Assembly (NCBI GenBank): GCA_034926675.1
Contig: JAYFQW010000016.1
Coordinates: 1 to 64,000, forward strand
From: Clostridia bacterium
Lineage (GTDB): Bacteria; Bacillota; DTU025
DNA length: 64,000 nucleotides
Direction: 5' to 3'
Part shown: piece by piece, positions 8,767 through 18,181 of the stretch
Layout: each line of letters begins with the position of its first letter
Numbering within the stretch: the first letter of the stretch is position 1
Position numbers and translations under genes: made by a program
Notes under the pieces: model-generated
The model's input: only the letters and a program-made list of their open reading frames with translations
Told to the model about the DNA's origin: nothing
Database searches by the model: none

Positions 8767-11181
8767 TCACGTCCTTTTAGGCGATGTCACAACCCATATT
8801 GGGCTGCTCCACGCCATGTGTCCGTCATTCTGCACCACTCGGATGTAGTACACTGTCTCGCCATCCTCAGGCGCTGCGTCATCAAACTCCGCGTCAAAAC
8901 GGCAGTCTTCTGGGCGGTATTCCCGATAGTCAGAGCAGTCTTTCACCACTGTCACCTTGCACAACGGCGAAGTACCCCTCACTTGTATGCTGAGGCTCAC
9001 TGAATCGTCATTGCCCAACTTGACCTCAGAGCCCATTAGGTGACCATTGATGCTGAATCCCAGCACAACCTGGGCGCCGCTCGTAGCATAGGTCCGCCTG
9101 GAAAGCAGCGCCTCCCATATGGCCTCACGCGTCAGATCCCTTGCGTACACTGCTGTGAGCCCGCTGATGGAGGTATTGCTGGTCCAGGATGTGCCGTGGT
9201 GCCACAGCAGCCCGTGGTTATCAGTGCCCCCGACGAGCCCGAACTTGAGCCCTTGCCTGTAAAGATCCTGTGTGAAGTAGCCCTCGAAGTATCTATCGTC
9301 CCTAGGCGGGATCGGCCGTATCTGGAGGAACTCGTTGGCGCCATGTGCTGAGCAGATCTCCATGATGGGTTCAATATCTGCATCATGGTACTGCCTGTCA
9401 ACGCCTGACCAGGCAGTATGGTGAGGTATTGAGAGCCCTCCCGATTTTCTGACCTGGATAGCGAAATCGTGGGAGTGATCATCATCGTAGGCAGAATCCG
9501 CCTTGGTGAACAGAGGCGGATAGTCGTACGGGTAGACCACGTGCTTGTGCCCTGGCCCGGGATGCGCATTTCCAGTCCATTCATAGCCGGGAAACACCAC
9601 AAACTCGCCGGGCGAGTTGAGTGAAGCCGCTGCCTGACATATCTCAGCCCATGTGTAGCCCGCTATCGACTTCTGGCAGAAGTACTCATGATCGGTGAGT
9701 GCGCAGAAGTCCATCCCCAAGAGATCACGGCATCGCATGAAGAACTCATCGGCATCGCCTGTGCCATCAGAATGATAGCTGTGTGAATGAATGTCGCCGA
9801 AGTACAACTTGTAACCGCGCGCACCGTAATCGCCAGGGCTTTCACGTTCAGCACGCTCCACCCAGGTGCTAGCACCTGCATAGTCAGCTTCCGCCACAGG
9901 CCTGGTTCCAGGCTCAGTTCGTGTGATGTCGCCCTTCGCCCAGGTGGCTAGCTTGGCGATTTCGAGGTAGCGAGGGCCCTCGTACACCAGCCATATCAGG
10001 CCGTCCGGCGCACGGTTCACCGAGATGTGTTTTCCCCTCTTGCCCCAGGCATTCAGAGTGAAATCTACCCGATGGCTCCAGCTGCAGCCATCCCAGTACT
10101 GGCAGTGGAATGAATGTGCCGAACGGCCGAACACCCATATGCGACCCTGGGCATCATCTATGATAGATGGAAACTCCCATCCCTGATCCTCCCCGGTGGA
10201 ATCCATGCTCACATCGGTTTGAGGAGCATAGGGCACTTCCACCTGGCCAGAATCTGTGACGCGGTACAGCCGGATCCATTTGACCAGATCACCATCTCGA
10301 TCGGGCCTGCGGTTGCTAGTGTAGGCCAGCCACGTGCTGCCTGTGCCATCGCGGAGAATCGCAGGGTGCATGGAATTGGCACGGGTGGCATTTGCCTCTA
10401 TGGACTTGCCGCGAGTCGCAGTTTCATCGCCCACATCCTTCTGATCAAGGGGTAGTCGCACAATGGTCACGTTGTAAGCGCCGCCTAGAGCAACATCGTA
10501 CGCAATCTGCACCTCGCCCGCTGCACCCGAAGATACGGCAGGCCTGAAGCACTGTGCCTGATCAACTGCGTCTAGCTGGTCACAGGCAGTCCAACCAGTG
10601 CTGAGCCGTGCCCGCCACGCTACGCGCCTTCGCCCCGCCTCCACCCGCTCCCAGGCAACAACCAGTGCGTGGCCGCAGCGTGTCGCCGTCGGCACAAGCG
10701 CGATGGCGGGAGCCCGAACCCCCTCACACGAGTGATCCAGCACCTCCTCTGTTCCCACAACCAGGCGGCCGTCCTGCAACGCTATTTCGCATCCCAACAG
10801 CAGCCATGAAGCGTCCCTTCGCGCCGCCCAGACCACATAGGCGACGCCGTAGCCGGCTGAACTGATGTGCGCGATTCTGGGAGAACCCTCAGCCCCTGCC
10901 CTACTGCTCACAACGACTGGCTCAGATACCGAATCGCCTGCCACGCGCGCTGCTATGATGCTTGATTGGGCTTCAACGGTGCGCGTCCACGCCACGCACA
11001 ATCCGCCCTGGTCATCTATGGCGCTATCGGCGTCGGTATCGATGGCCTCCTGGCCTAGGCTGCGACTGACGCTTATTCTGTAGTGATCATCCTCAACACG
11101 CTGGACCGGGAAGTGGCGCAACCCGACTGCAGGCTCCAGATCCTCCCTGACCTGCGCGAATACCTTCTGCTTCGATGCCAA
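8767..11181 (-). CDS. Large protein with beta-propeller-like N-terminus and C-terminal PHP-type metallo-hydrolase domain
   Basis: About 804 residues from TTG 11181 (GGAGGGCTCATC spacing); no signal peptide, so apparently cytoplasmic. Residues about 20-430 contain repeated blade-like segments (AWTRTVEAQ, VVWAARRDAS, LVVAWERVEAG, TWLAYTSNRR, RIWVFGRSAH, LIWLVYEGPRY), suggesting a propeller. Residues about 470-690 form a PHP-like domain: FGDIHSHSYHSDGTGD, CALTDHEYF, PGYEW, IPHHTAW and GGTDNHG supply the metal-binding His/Asp set. A beta-sandwich tail follows. It resembles DUF3604-type proteins. It lies between the importer ATPase and murQ in one operon, so I infer action on a MurNAc-derived compound or glycoconjugate; the reaction is unknown. 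Confidence 0.8.
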   Translation of the reverse strand: MASKQKVFAQVREDLEPAVGLRHFPVQRVEDDHYRISVSRSLGQEAIDTDADSAIDDQGGLCVAWTRTVEAQSSIIAARVAGDSVSEPVVVSSRAGAEGSPRIAHISSAGYGVAYVVWAARRDASWLLLGCEIALQDGRLVVGTEEVLDHSCEGVRAPAIALVPTATRCGHALVVAWERVEAGRRRVAWRARLSTGWTACDQLDAVDQAQCFRPAVSSGAAGEVQIAYDVALGGAYNVTIVRLPLDQKDVGDETATRGKSIEANATRANSMHPAILRDGTGSTWLAYTSNRRPDRDGDLVKWIRLYRVTDSGQVEVPYAPQTDVSMDSTGEDQGWEFPSIIDDAQGRIWVFGRSAHSFHCQYWDGCSWSHRVDFTLNAWGKRGKHISVNRAPDGLIWLVYEGPRYLEIAKLATWAKGDITRTEPGTRPVAEADYAGASTWVERAERESPGDYGARGYKLYFGDIHSHSYHSDGTGDADEFFMRCRDLLGMDFCALTDHEYFCQKSIAGYTWAEICQAAASLNSPGEFVVFPGYEWTGNAHPGPGHKHVVYPYDYPPLFTKADSAYDDDHSHDFAIQVRKSGGLSIPHHTAWSGVDRQYHDADIEPIMEICSAHGANEFLQIRPIPPRDDRYFEGYFTQDLYRQGLKFGLVGGTDNHGLLWHHGTSWTSNTSISGLTAVYARDLTREAIWEALLSRRTYATSGAQVVLGFSINGHLMGSEVKLGNDDSVSLSIQVRGTSPLCKVTVVKDCSDYREYRPEDCRFDAEFDDAAPEDGETVYYIRVVQNDGHMAWSSPIWVVTSPKRT

Positions 11182-11208
11182 GATGAGCCCTCCAATTCTC
11201 AATGCGCG

Positions 11209-12318
11209 TCAGTCGTGCAACAGCGCCCTGCCGTCTTCAGGGTTGAACAGCTGAGCCTTGCCGAGATCGACTACGAACGTCCAGGGGGCACTGGATTCCA
11301 CTTTGCTGGCGGCAGGCAACTGCGCCGTGAACGTTTTGCCGTTCAGCTGGAAGTAGGCGAGTTTCTGGGCGCCAAGATACTCCACCACCTTGACTCTCGC
11401 AGCAAGCCTCGCCTCACACCCCTGCACAAGGCTGATCTGAGCGTCGTGAATGTCTTCTGAGCGAACGCCAAGTATCACATCACAGCCTACGAAACCGCCA
11501 AGCCTTGCGCGAATGGCCTCTGGAACCTCGGCAGTAAGATCGGGGCTGACTATCTTCTCGCCGTCGTACGCCACGGTGGTGGTGTTTATCGTGGGAGCGC
11601 CTATGAAACCTGCAACAAACAGGTTGCGAGGGTGCTGATACAGCTCATCCGGTGGAGCAATCTGCTGAATCACGCCCTGGTCCATAACGATGATACGCTG
11701 GCCCAGAGTCATCGCTTCCACCTGATCGTGTGTAACATACACGATAGTGGTCTGAAGCCGTTTGTGCAGCTCAGCCAGTTCCACTCTCATCTGGATCCTA
11801 AGCTTCGCATCGAGGTTGGAGAGGGGTTCATCAAACAGGAACACCTTGGGCTGGCGAACGATGGAGCGCCCCACCGCAACCCTCTGCCGCTGCCCGCCGC
11901 TTAACTCCCTGGGCTTTCGATCTAGTAGCTCCTCAATCCCCATCATCCTGGCTGCCTCTTGTACCTTCTGATCAATCTCGGCCTTGGGAAATCTCAGATT
12001 CTTCAGTCCAAATGACATGTTCTCGTACACTGTCATGTGCGGGTACAATGCGTAGTCCTGAAACACCATGGCGATATCTCTATCCTTGGGGTGGAGATCG
12101 TTCACCAGGCGCCCATCAATATATATGTTGCCGCTGGTCTGCCGCTCAAGCCCAGCGATCATCCTAAGCGATGTGGTCTTGCCGCACCCTGATGGCCCAA
12201 CAATGGCCACAAACTCCTTGTCACGTATGGTGAAACTCGCGTCGTTCACCGCAAGCACGAAACCGCGCTTCTCGTCGCGAAACTCTTTTGATACGTTCCC
12301 AAATACTATCTCGCCCAT
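11209..12318 (-). CDS. CUT1-type sugar ABC importer ATPase (MsmK/UgpC family)
   Basis: 369 residues. Walker [12 protein letters not shown]-loop FQDYALYPHMTVYENM, signature LSGGQRQRVAVGR, Walker B VFLFDEPLSNLDAKLR and H-loop TTIVYVTHDQVEAM are all intact. A C-terminal TOBE/OB region (ILGVRSEDIHDA) places it in the MsmK/MalK group, which powers sugar or glycerol-phosphate importers. It follows two permeases and a solute-binding protein and precedes the PHP protein. Start is ATG 12318. Context points to uptake of MurNAc, GlcNAc-MurNAc or another cell-wall sugar. Confidence 0.95.
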   Translation of the reverse strand: MGEIVFGNVSKEFRDEKRGFVLAVNDASFTIRDKEFVAIVGPSGCGKTTSLRMIAGLERQTSGNIYIDGRLVNDLHPKDRDIAMVFQDYALYPHMTVYENMSFGLKNLRFPKAEIDQKVQEAARMMGIEELLDRKPRELSGGQRQRVAVGRSIVRQPKVFLFDEPLSNLDAKLRIQMRVELAELHKRLQTTIVYVTHDQVEAMTLGQRIIVMDQGVIQQIAPPDELYQHPRNLFVAGFIGAPTINTTTVAYDGEKIVSPDLTAEVPEAIRARLGGFVGCDVILGVRSEDIHDAQISLVQGCEARLAARVKVVEYLGAQKLAYFQLNGKTFTAQLPAASKVESSAPWTFVVDLGKAQLFNPEDGRALLHD

Positions 12319-12355
12319 TGTAAACCTACCTTCCCGTAAGGCGTATTCACTGATC

Positions 12356-13198
12356 CTAACCCTTGAGTGCTCCTACAGTGATACCCTGCAGGAAATACTT
12401 TTGCAGGGCGAAGAAGAGAACTACCACAGGCAGCGACGCAATGACCGCACCTGCCATCATTGCACCGAAGTCGGTAGACTCGGCGAACCTGAAACTCGCC
12501 AGACCCACCTGCACCGTTCTCATGGACTCGGATGTGGTCACCAGAAATGGCCAGAAGAACTGGTTCCAGAAAGCTACGAAGGTGAAGATGGCCACGACTG
12601 CAAGGCCCGGTTTGGCCATGGGGAGTATGATCTTTCTGTAGATGCCGAACTCAGAACAGGCGTCAATTCTGGCGGCCTCAATTAGTGTGCTAGGAAGAGT
12701 GGACATGTACTGCTTCATGAGGAACGTGTTGCTTACCGTACAGAAGAACGGCACTACAAGGGCTGTGTAGGTGTTGCCCATTCCTAGCTTGTTGATGACG
12801 AGAATGTAGGTTGGAATCAGAGTAACGTGGTATGGCAACATCATTGTGGAAAGCAGCATCCAGAAAATCGTATCCCTGCCCGGAAAGCGCAGCTTTGCAA
12901 AGGCGTACCCTGCCATAGACGAGAACACCACGTTAGCCAGTGTGACCAACCCCGCCACTATGGCGCTGTTCAGAAGCCACCTCGGAGCTTGGCTCTTGCC
13001 CAGGAACCTGGCGTAAGGGGCAAGCGAAGGCTTCAGCGGTATCCATGAAGGGTTCATCGAAGCCGAATCCTGCGCATTGGTTACCGACGTCACCAGCATC
13101 CAGTACAGCGGGATGATGGTAAACGCGACCCACAAGATCAACACTGAATACATAATTGCCAGCCTGATTGTTTCTCGGCGGTTGTTTTGCGCTTTCAC
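12356..13198 (-). CDS. Sugar ABC importer permease, MalG/AraQ type
   Basis: 280 residues, about six membrane segments. The cytoplasmic EAA loop is visible as EAARIDACSEFGIYRKIILP, which docks on the ATPase. N-terminus LAIMYSVLILWVAFTIIPLYW is the first transmembrane helix. Start is GTG 13198 behind AAGGAGGTATGGGGTC. Second permease of the importer; the partner is encoded immediately upstream (22 bp gap). Confidence 0.94.
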   Translation of the reverse strand: MKAQNNRRETIRLAIMYSVLILWVAFTIIPLYWMLVTSVTNAQDSASMNPSWIPLKPSLAPYARFLGKSQAPRWLLNSAIVAGLVTLANVVFSSMAGYAFAKLRFPGRDTIFWMLLSTMMLPYHVTLIPTYILVINKLGMGNTYTALVVPFFCTVSNTFLMKQYMSTLPSTLIEAARIDACSEFGIYRKIILPMAKPGLAVVAIFTFVAFWNQFFWPFLVTTSESMRTVQVGLASFRFAESTDFGAMMAGAVIASLPVVVLFFALQKYFLQGITVGALKG

Positions 13199-13219
13199 GA
13201 CCCCATACCTCCTTCGTCC

Positions 13220-14110
13220 CTAGTACTCCACATCTGTGGAGAGATACTTGAACTGCAGGGCTGATACCACAACGATAACTACGGCCAGCAGGAACGACAT
13301 GGCCGAAGCAAGCCCGAAATCGAAGTATCTGAATGCGTTCTGATAGATCAGGTAGGCTATGGTTGTCGTGGCAAAGTTGGGCCCTCCTTGCGTCATCAAG
13401 TAGACGTTCATAAAGACCTGAAATGAGTTGATAACTCCAGTAACCAACAAGTATAGTGTTGTGGGTTTCAACAGTGGCCAGGTGATGTTGCGCAGCTTAG
13501 ACCAGTTGCTTGCAGCATCAACATCAGCCGCCTCATAAAGGGACTTCGGAATGCCTCCCATGGCCGATAGATACAGGATCAGTGAAGGGCCATGGCTTCC
13601 CAGGTAGTTCATGAGCATGAGGGAAAACAGGGCCGTCTTGCTAGAACCAAGCCACACCACGTTCTCTGCCCCGAAGATCTTCAGGAACCGGTTCAGCAAA
13701 CCGGCAGGAGTGGGATCCAGGATCCATAACCACACCAGCGAAAGAGTAACCCCTGACGTCACCGCCGGCAGGTACAGCGCGGCCTTGAAGAAAGTTTGCG
13801 ATTTGGTTCGCAGCTGAAACACAAGGTAAGCCAGTATCAGGCTGATAGCAAGATCCACAGGCACCGTGCCCAGAGTGTAGATCAGCGTAACCTTCATGGA
13901 CCGCCAGAACACGGGATCTGTGAGGGCGAACCTGTAGTTCGAGACTCCTACCCATGTGGAGGCAAGAGGGCTGTAGTCCTGGAAGCTCATGATGAACGCG
14001 CTGACTATTGGGTACAACGTGAAGGCTAGGAACAGCAGCACTGGCGCGGCAATGAAGAAGTAACACCACTTGAACTCATCCAAGAATCTCTTCAAAGTGA
14101 CGGGTTTCAC
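13220..14110 (-). CDS. Sugar ABC importer permease, MalF/UgpA type
   Basis: 296 residues with about six transmembrane helices and the EAA loop LYEAADVDAASNWSKLRNIT. FIAAPVLLFLAFTLYPIVSA is the first helix, typical of UgpA/LacF-type subunits. GTG start behind GGAGGGCC. It sits between the solute-binding protein (separated by a strong hairpin) and the MalG-type permease and forms the heterodimeric channel with it. Confidence 0.94.
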   Translation of the reverse strand: MKPVTLKRFLDEFKWCYFFIAAPVLLFLAFTLYPIVSAFIMSFQDYSPLASTWVGVSNYRFALTDPVFWRSMKVTLIYTLGTVPVDLAISLILAYLVFQLRTKSQTFFKAALYLPAVTSGVTLSLVWLWILDPTPAGLLNRFLKIFGAENVVWLGSSKTALFSLMLMNYLGSHGPSLILYLSAMGGIPKSLYEAADVDAASNWSKLRNITWPLLKPTTLYLLVTGVINSFQVFMNVYLMTQGGPNFATTTIAYLIYQNAFRYFDFGLASAMSFLLAVVIVVVSALQFKYLSTDVEY

Positions 14111-14168
14111 GGTATAACGGCCCTCCTCGCATGCAGATGCCCCTGGCTAGCGCCTTTTGCTGGCGCTG

Positions 14169-14195
14169 AAGGGGCCGCCGCTGGGGCGGCCCCTT
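14169..14195 (-). terminator. Intra-operon GC-rich hairpin after the solute-binding protein
   Basis: AAGGGGCCGCC (14169-14179) pairs perfectly with GGCGGCCCCTT (14185-14195) across a 5-nt loop, in the 110-bp gap between the binding-protein gene and the first permease. There is no long U-tract. Such hairpins often let the binding-protein mRNA accumulate above the downstream transporter message by partial termination or by blocking 3' decay; that role is inferred here. Confidence 0.7.
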
Positions 14196-14220
14196 CGATT
14201 AGGGTAGCTCGTGATGTGAG

Positions 14221-15555
14221 CTACCTTGACAACACGCGCTCAGCGCGCTGAATCAGAGCAGCTGCTGCGTCTTCTGGACTCATCTCATACGCCATGACTG
14301 CCTGAAAGATGGGTAGTACTGCCTCGCTGATTATGCGCGACTCCTTGGCCGCAAGATCCAGAGGCAGTGGCTTGCGCCAGTTGATCAGCCTCGTCTGGCT
14401 ATCGGTGAATGACACGTTATCAGGGTTCAAAGACGCCAAGTTGGCCTTGAACATCTCCCTACCCTTAGACGAAACAGGCGGATATGCAAGCTCGCAGGCG
14501 CCCGCGCCAGCCTCAGGGCCCGTCAGGAACTTGAGCAGCTTGGCGGCGTTAGCGGTATGCTCTTCGCCCTGATGCTTCTTCTGCTTGAACAGGCAGTATC
14601 CCTCAGAACCGCCGTAGGTGCGCGGCGACTGACCAGCTCTGTACGGGAAGGGCAGCGACACGTAGTCGATGGGCTTGCCCGAGACGGCGCCAACAGCGAT
14701 GTCCTTCCGCCTCTGAATCGACATGACCTCGAAATACGGGATTCCACGGCCGAATATCGCGGTATCCCAGGTGTTGAACAGCTCCCATCTCCTGCCGGCG
14801 CTCATGCCCGAACACTCCTTGGGCATCAGGCCATCGTCCATAAGCTTGCGGATGAGCTTGAAGGCTTCGGCTATGTTCGCCTGGCTCCAGGCGAGCTTGC
14901 CGTTGGCTAGAACCAAATCAGTGGCTCCGTTATTCAGCATGAGCATCTCAAGGAATTCACTGTTGTAGCCTGGCATCACGAATGCGTACTGAGTGCGGCC
15001 GTCAGGCAGCTTGCGGGTAAGCTTCTTGGCGACATCAAGGAACTCATCCCAGGTCCAGCCATCGCACTGGATCTTGCGCCAATCGATCTTGGACTGCTCG
15101 AGCAGCTCACGGTTGCCTCCCAGAGTGTAGATGAACACGTAGAGTGGAATGCCCCAGAGCTTGCCATCGAGGGTGTAGCCATTCAGGCCGATATCCAGCA
15201 AGTCGGCGCGCTCTGCGGCGGAGAGATACCCGTCCAGGGGCACCATTAGGCCGGTCTTGGGATACTTCGCATCAAGTTTCCACCAGTAAACATCTGGCGG
15301 ATCGCCGGCATTCAGCGCGACCTCGAACTTCTGCGGGCCCTCGGCCCAGGAAAGCATCTCTACCTGCACTTCTACGCCGGGGTTCTGTGCATGGAATTTG
15401 GCCAAAATTCCTGCTAGTTCCTGGTCATACTGCTTGTGGACGGGATAAGTCCACAAACGAATGACGTCCTTCTTAGCCAGAACAGGTACGGTCAGAGTGG
15501 CTGCCATCAGCACCACCAGTAGAGCTAGAACGGACAAGCGCTGCAACTTACTCAA
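14221..15555 (-). CDS. Extracellular sugar-binding protein of an ABC importer
   Basis: 444 residues with an N-terminal signal segment (LSVLALLVVLMAATLTVPVL) ending near AKKD. No Cys lipobox follows, so it is a secreted or membrane-tethered form rather than an obvious lipoprotein. The mature part has the family-1 fold signature (VIRLWTYPVHKQYDQEL; FHAQNPGVEVQVEMLSW; ALNAGDPPDVYWW). The TTG start at 15555 is chosen for GGGAGGT at 7-nt spacing. It delivers substrate to the two permeases encoded next. Its position right after nagZ suggests a cell-wall amino sugar or muropeptide-derived saccharide as ligand; this is inference. Confidence 0.93.
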   Translation of the reverse strand: MSKLQRLSVLALLVVLMAATLTVPVLAKKDVIRLWTYPVHKQYDQELAGILAKFHAQNPGVEVQVEMLSWAEGPQKFEVALNAGDPPDVYWWKLDAKYPKTGLMVPLDGYLSAAERADLLDIGLNGYTLDGKLWGIPLYVFIYTLGGNRELLEQSKIDWRKIQCDGWTWDEFLDVAKKLTRKLPDGRTQYAFVMPGYNSEFLEMLMLNNGATDLVLANGKLAWSQANIAEAFKLIRKLMDDGLMPKECSGMSAGRRWELFNTWDTAIFGRGIPYFEVMSIQRRKDIAVGAVSGKPIDYVSLPFPYRAGQSPRTYGGSEGYCLFKQKKHQGEEHTANAAKLLKFLTGPEAGAGACELAYPPVSSKGREMFKANLASLNPDNVSFTDSQTRLINWRKPLPLDLAAKESRIISEAVLPIFQAVMAYEMSPEDAAAALIQRAERVLSR

Positions 15556-15670
15556 AGTCAGTACCTCCCAATCTTGATCTCCTGGTAATCAGTATCAGTG
15601 CATCCCACAGATTCCGTGACCCAGATTCCCGCCCGCAACACGTCCCTCCTTTCATCTCATGCCCTGTAAG

Positions 15671-17287
15671 CTAGTGCAAACCCGGAACAGTGACCGGGAG
15701 TACGCCCGATGGCGTGAGGGATCCGAATACAACCTCAATAGCCGCTTGCATGCTGCAGTCTCTGAAACCGTACGCAGCTATGTAAGTGCCCACATCCGCG
15801 AAGTCCTTCACATCGTAGGGATTGCGCATCCCCACAACAACTACAGGCACTCCTACCTCGGCCAGCCGACGCACCAACGCGGCCTGCTGAGGATACAGGT
15901 GGCTATTGTAGGTTCCGACTATCACAAGGTCGCGCCCGGCTGCGCCTGCAGCCACCTTCCCGATTTCTTCAGCCGAGGGAGACTGGGATACGCAAATGTC
16001 GCTGGCCTCGGGGATTACCGCTCTTACCGCTTTCGCCAACCCAGAGCCGTGTGACCCCGTGTCCTCAACCATAGTGAGGTTCTTGACATCAGGAGTTACA
16101 ACCAGCACGTTTCGACCGCGCTCAGCATCGTATGGGATGATCCCGTAGTTGTTCTGAACAACAGTCACTGCCCTGCGGGCTATCTCAAGAGCGAGTGCAC
16201 GATTAGCGGGCGACCCCACCCCACTGCGCCCGACGTCGCTGACTCGGGGTTCGAGTATGCCAAAACGCGCCTTCGCGGCAAGTACACGCCTGACTGAAGA
16301 ATCGATTCTCTCTCGCGGAATCCGGCCCGAGCGAGCAGCTTCTACAGCGGCTCTGATCGCAAATGCCTGCTCATCAGGCTTATGGCACATCAGAGCAATA
16401 TCGGCTCCTGCGACTATGGCCCTGATGGCTGCTTCAGCTAGCCCATATTCCCTAGATATGGCGCCCATGAAGAGGTCATCAGTGATAGTAATGCCATCGA
16501 AGTGGAGTTCGTTCCTGAGAAGCCCTGTGAGCACGTTACGTGACATGGTTGCAGGAAGCAGAGGTTCAGGTTCGATGGAGGGGAAAGTGACATGGGCAGT
16601 CATGATGGCCCCTACGCCTGCTGCGATGGCAGCCTTGAAAGGAACGAGTTCTACGCTGTTCAGCCTTTCGCGACCGTGTGGAACATGGGGAAGGTCGATG
16701 TGGGAGTCGATTGTTACGTCGCCCTTGCCAGGGAAGTGTTTCGCCGTGGCTATCACGCCCACCGACTGGCTGCCTTCAATTGCAGCTGTTCCTAGTTTGG
16801 CTACGAGCTCGGCATCCTCGCCATACGACCGGGCCCCTATCCCGGGGTTGTCGGGGTTGTTGTTCACATCTAGCACAGGAGCCAGGTTCATGTTCAGACC
16901 AAGACCGAGCATCTCCTGCGCCATGACCTCAGCGGCCCTTCGTGCGTAGTTGGGAGAGCCGATGGCGCCTAGCGCCATGTTGCCTGGGAACACACTCACG
17001 CCATCGAGTAACCGCGCCACTACGCCGCCTTCTTGGTCTATGGCAGTGATGAACCCGATTGGAACGCGCCTGCGGGCAGCCACTTGTTGTAGGTCGCGGG
17101 TGAACGCCCACACCTGCGCATTATCTACGATGTTTCGGCTGAAGAAGATCACATTGCCCACTGAGTTCTGGCTCAGGTGATTCTCCAGCTCTGGGGTGAG
17201 GGATTGACCGTCAAAGCCAACCATGACCATCTGCCCAATCTTCTCTTCGAGCGTCATGGAGTTCAGCAGCGACTCAACCACGGCCAC
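15671..17287 (-). CDS. nagZ: Beta-N-acetylhexosaminidase, GH3 family
   Basis: 538 residues, GTG start overlapping the regulator gene by 14 bp. Cytoplasmic (no signal peptide). KHFPGKGDVTIDSHIDLP carries the His-Asp acid/base dyad peculiar to NagZ, and GITITDDLFMGAIS carries the Asp nucleophile. Residues beyond about 340 form the alpha/beta GH3_C domain (VTVVQNNYGIIPYD; VVVGMRNPYDV), present in the long Gram-positive form. It removes GlcNAc from GlcNAc-MurNAc or GlcNAc-anhydroMurNAc, producing the substrate for AnmK and MurQ encoded downstream. A paralogue lies at 62891-64000. Confidence 0.95.
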   Translation of the reverse strand: MAVVESLLNSMTLEEKIGQMVMVGFDGQSLTPELENHLSQNSVGNVIFFSRNIVDNAQVWAFTRDLQQVAARRRVPIGFITAIDQEGGVVARLLDGVSVFPGNMALGAIGSPNYARRAAEVMAQEMLGLGLNMNLAPVLDVNNNPDNPGIGARSYGEDAELVAKLGTAAIEGSQSVGVIATAKHFPGKGDVTIDSHIDLPHVPHGRERLNSVELVPFKAAIAAGVGAIMTAHVTFPSIEPEPLLPATMSRNVLTGLLRNELHFDGITITDDLFMGAISREYGLAEAAIRAIVAGADIALMCHKPDEQAFAIRAAVEAARSGRIPRERIDSSVRRVLAAKARFGILEPRVSDVGRSGVGSPANRALALEIARRAVTVVQNNYGIIPYDAERGRNVLVVTPDVKNLTMVEDTGSHGSGLAKAVRAVIPEASDICVSQSPSAEEIGKVAAGAAGRDLVIVGTYNSHLYPQQAALVRRLAEVGVPVVVVGMRNPYDVKDFADVGTYIAAYGFRDCSMQAAIEVVFGSLTPSGVLPVTVPGLH

Positions 17288-18134
17288 GACCTCCCTTTTT
17301 GCTCGACACCGCCTGCTTGGTCTTGATCAGGCACGTCATGGCATCCTCGTACCGGCTCATTGCCACCAACACAAACAGGCAGTCGACCACAGATAGCTGG
17401 GCTATCCTGGAGGCCAGAGCTCCGCCCCTCATGCTGCCCTCTGCCGCAGAGGTTAGAAGGACGATTCCTGCATGCTCAGCCACGGACGAATGCGGATGAT
17501 TGGTGATACATATCGTTGATGCACCCACATCCTGGGCCAGGCGCAGCACTTCCAGAGCATCCGCAGTCTCTCCAGAATGCGACACTATCACTACAACGTC
17601 CTTCGGCCCCAGCAAAGAAACCCGGGTCAACTGCATGTGCGGGTCAAGCTCGCATTCAGCCGCAACGCCGATTCTCATGAACTTCTGCTTCGCATCCAGT
17701 GCAACTATTCCCGAGGCGCCCATGCCAAAGAACGTGGTTGATGTAGCCCCTGCTACCAAAGCCGCAGCCCTCTCCAGCTGCTCGGGATCGAGTACTTTCG
17801 CTGTATCCGAAAGCGCCATTGAGTTTGCATGGAACACCTTATTCATGACTACGTCAGCCTCATCCTCGGGTTCAACCTCACCAAAGGCAGTGGGCGGAGC
17901 AGCGACTAGATCCCGCGCTAATGCCAGTTTTAGCTGGACAAATCCATCAAACCCAAGCCTCTGGCTGCACTTAACCACAGTAGATTCGCTCACACCCGCA
18001 GCCGTTCCAAGCTGCATAGACGACATGTCTACTACATCGTGGGGGTTGCCCATGATGAACTCGGCGACCTTCTGCTCCGATGGTCGCAGTGAGGGCAGTT
18101 TCCCACTGATAAGCGGCAAACAGTAGTGCGACAC
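17274..18134 (-). CDS. RpiR/MurR-family transcriptional regulator
   Basis: About 286 residues from GTG 18134, which is 7 nt behind GAGGTG. The N-terminal HTH_6 domain is evident (LRPSEQKVAEFIMGNP; AAGVSESTVVKCSQRLGF), and the C-terminal SIS domain binds a phosphosugar (FFGMGASGIVALDAKQKFM; VVIVSHSGETADALEV). MurR of this family senses MurNAc-6-P. Being first gene of the nagZ-importer-murQ-anmK operon, it most likely controls it. A second RpiR protein at 61962-62852 closely resembles it and also precedes nagZ-type genes. Confidence 0.93.
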   Translation of the reverse strand: MSHYCLPLISGKLPSLRPSEQKVAEFIMGNPHDVVDMSSMQLGTAAGVSESTVVKCSQRLGFDGFVQLKLALARDLVAAPPTAFGEVEPEDEADVVMNKVFHANSMALSDTAKVLDPEQLERAAALVAGATSTTFFGMGASGIVALDAKQKFMRIGVAAECELDPHMQLTRVSLLGPKDVVVIVSHSGETADALEVLRLAQDVGASTICITNHPHSSVAEHAGIVLLTSAAEGSMRGGALASRIAQLSVVDCLFVLVAMSRYEDAMTCLIKTKQAVSSKKGGRGRG

Positions 18135-18181
18135 TCCACTACACCTCGTTTGACACAATAGCGTGATTTCGCCCTACACAT

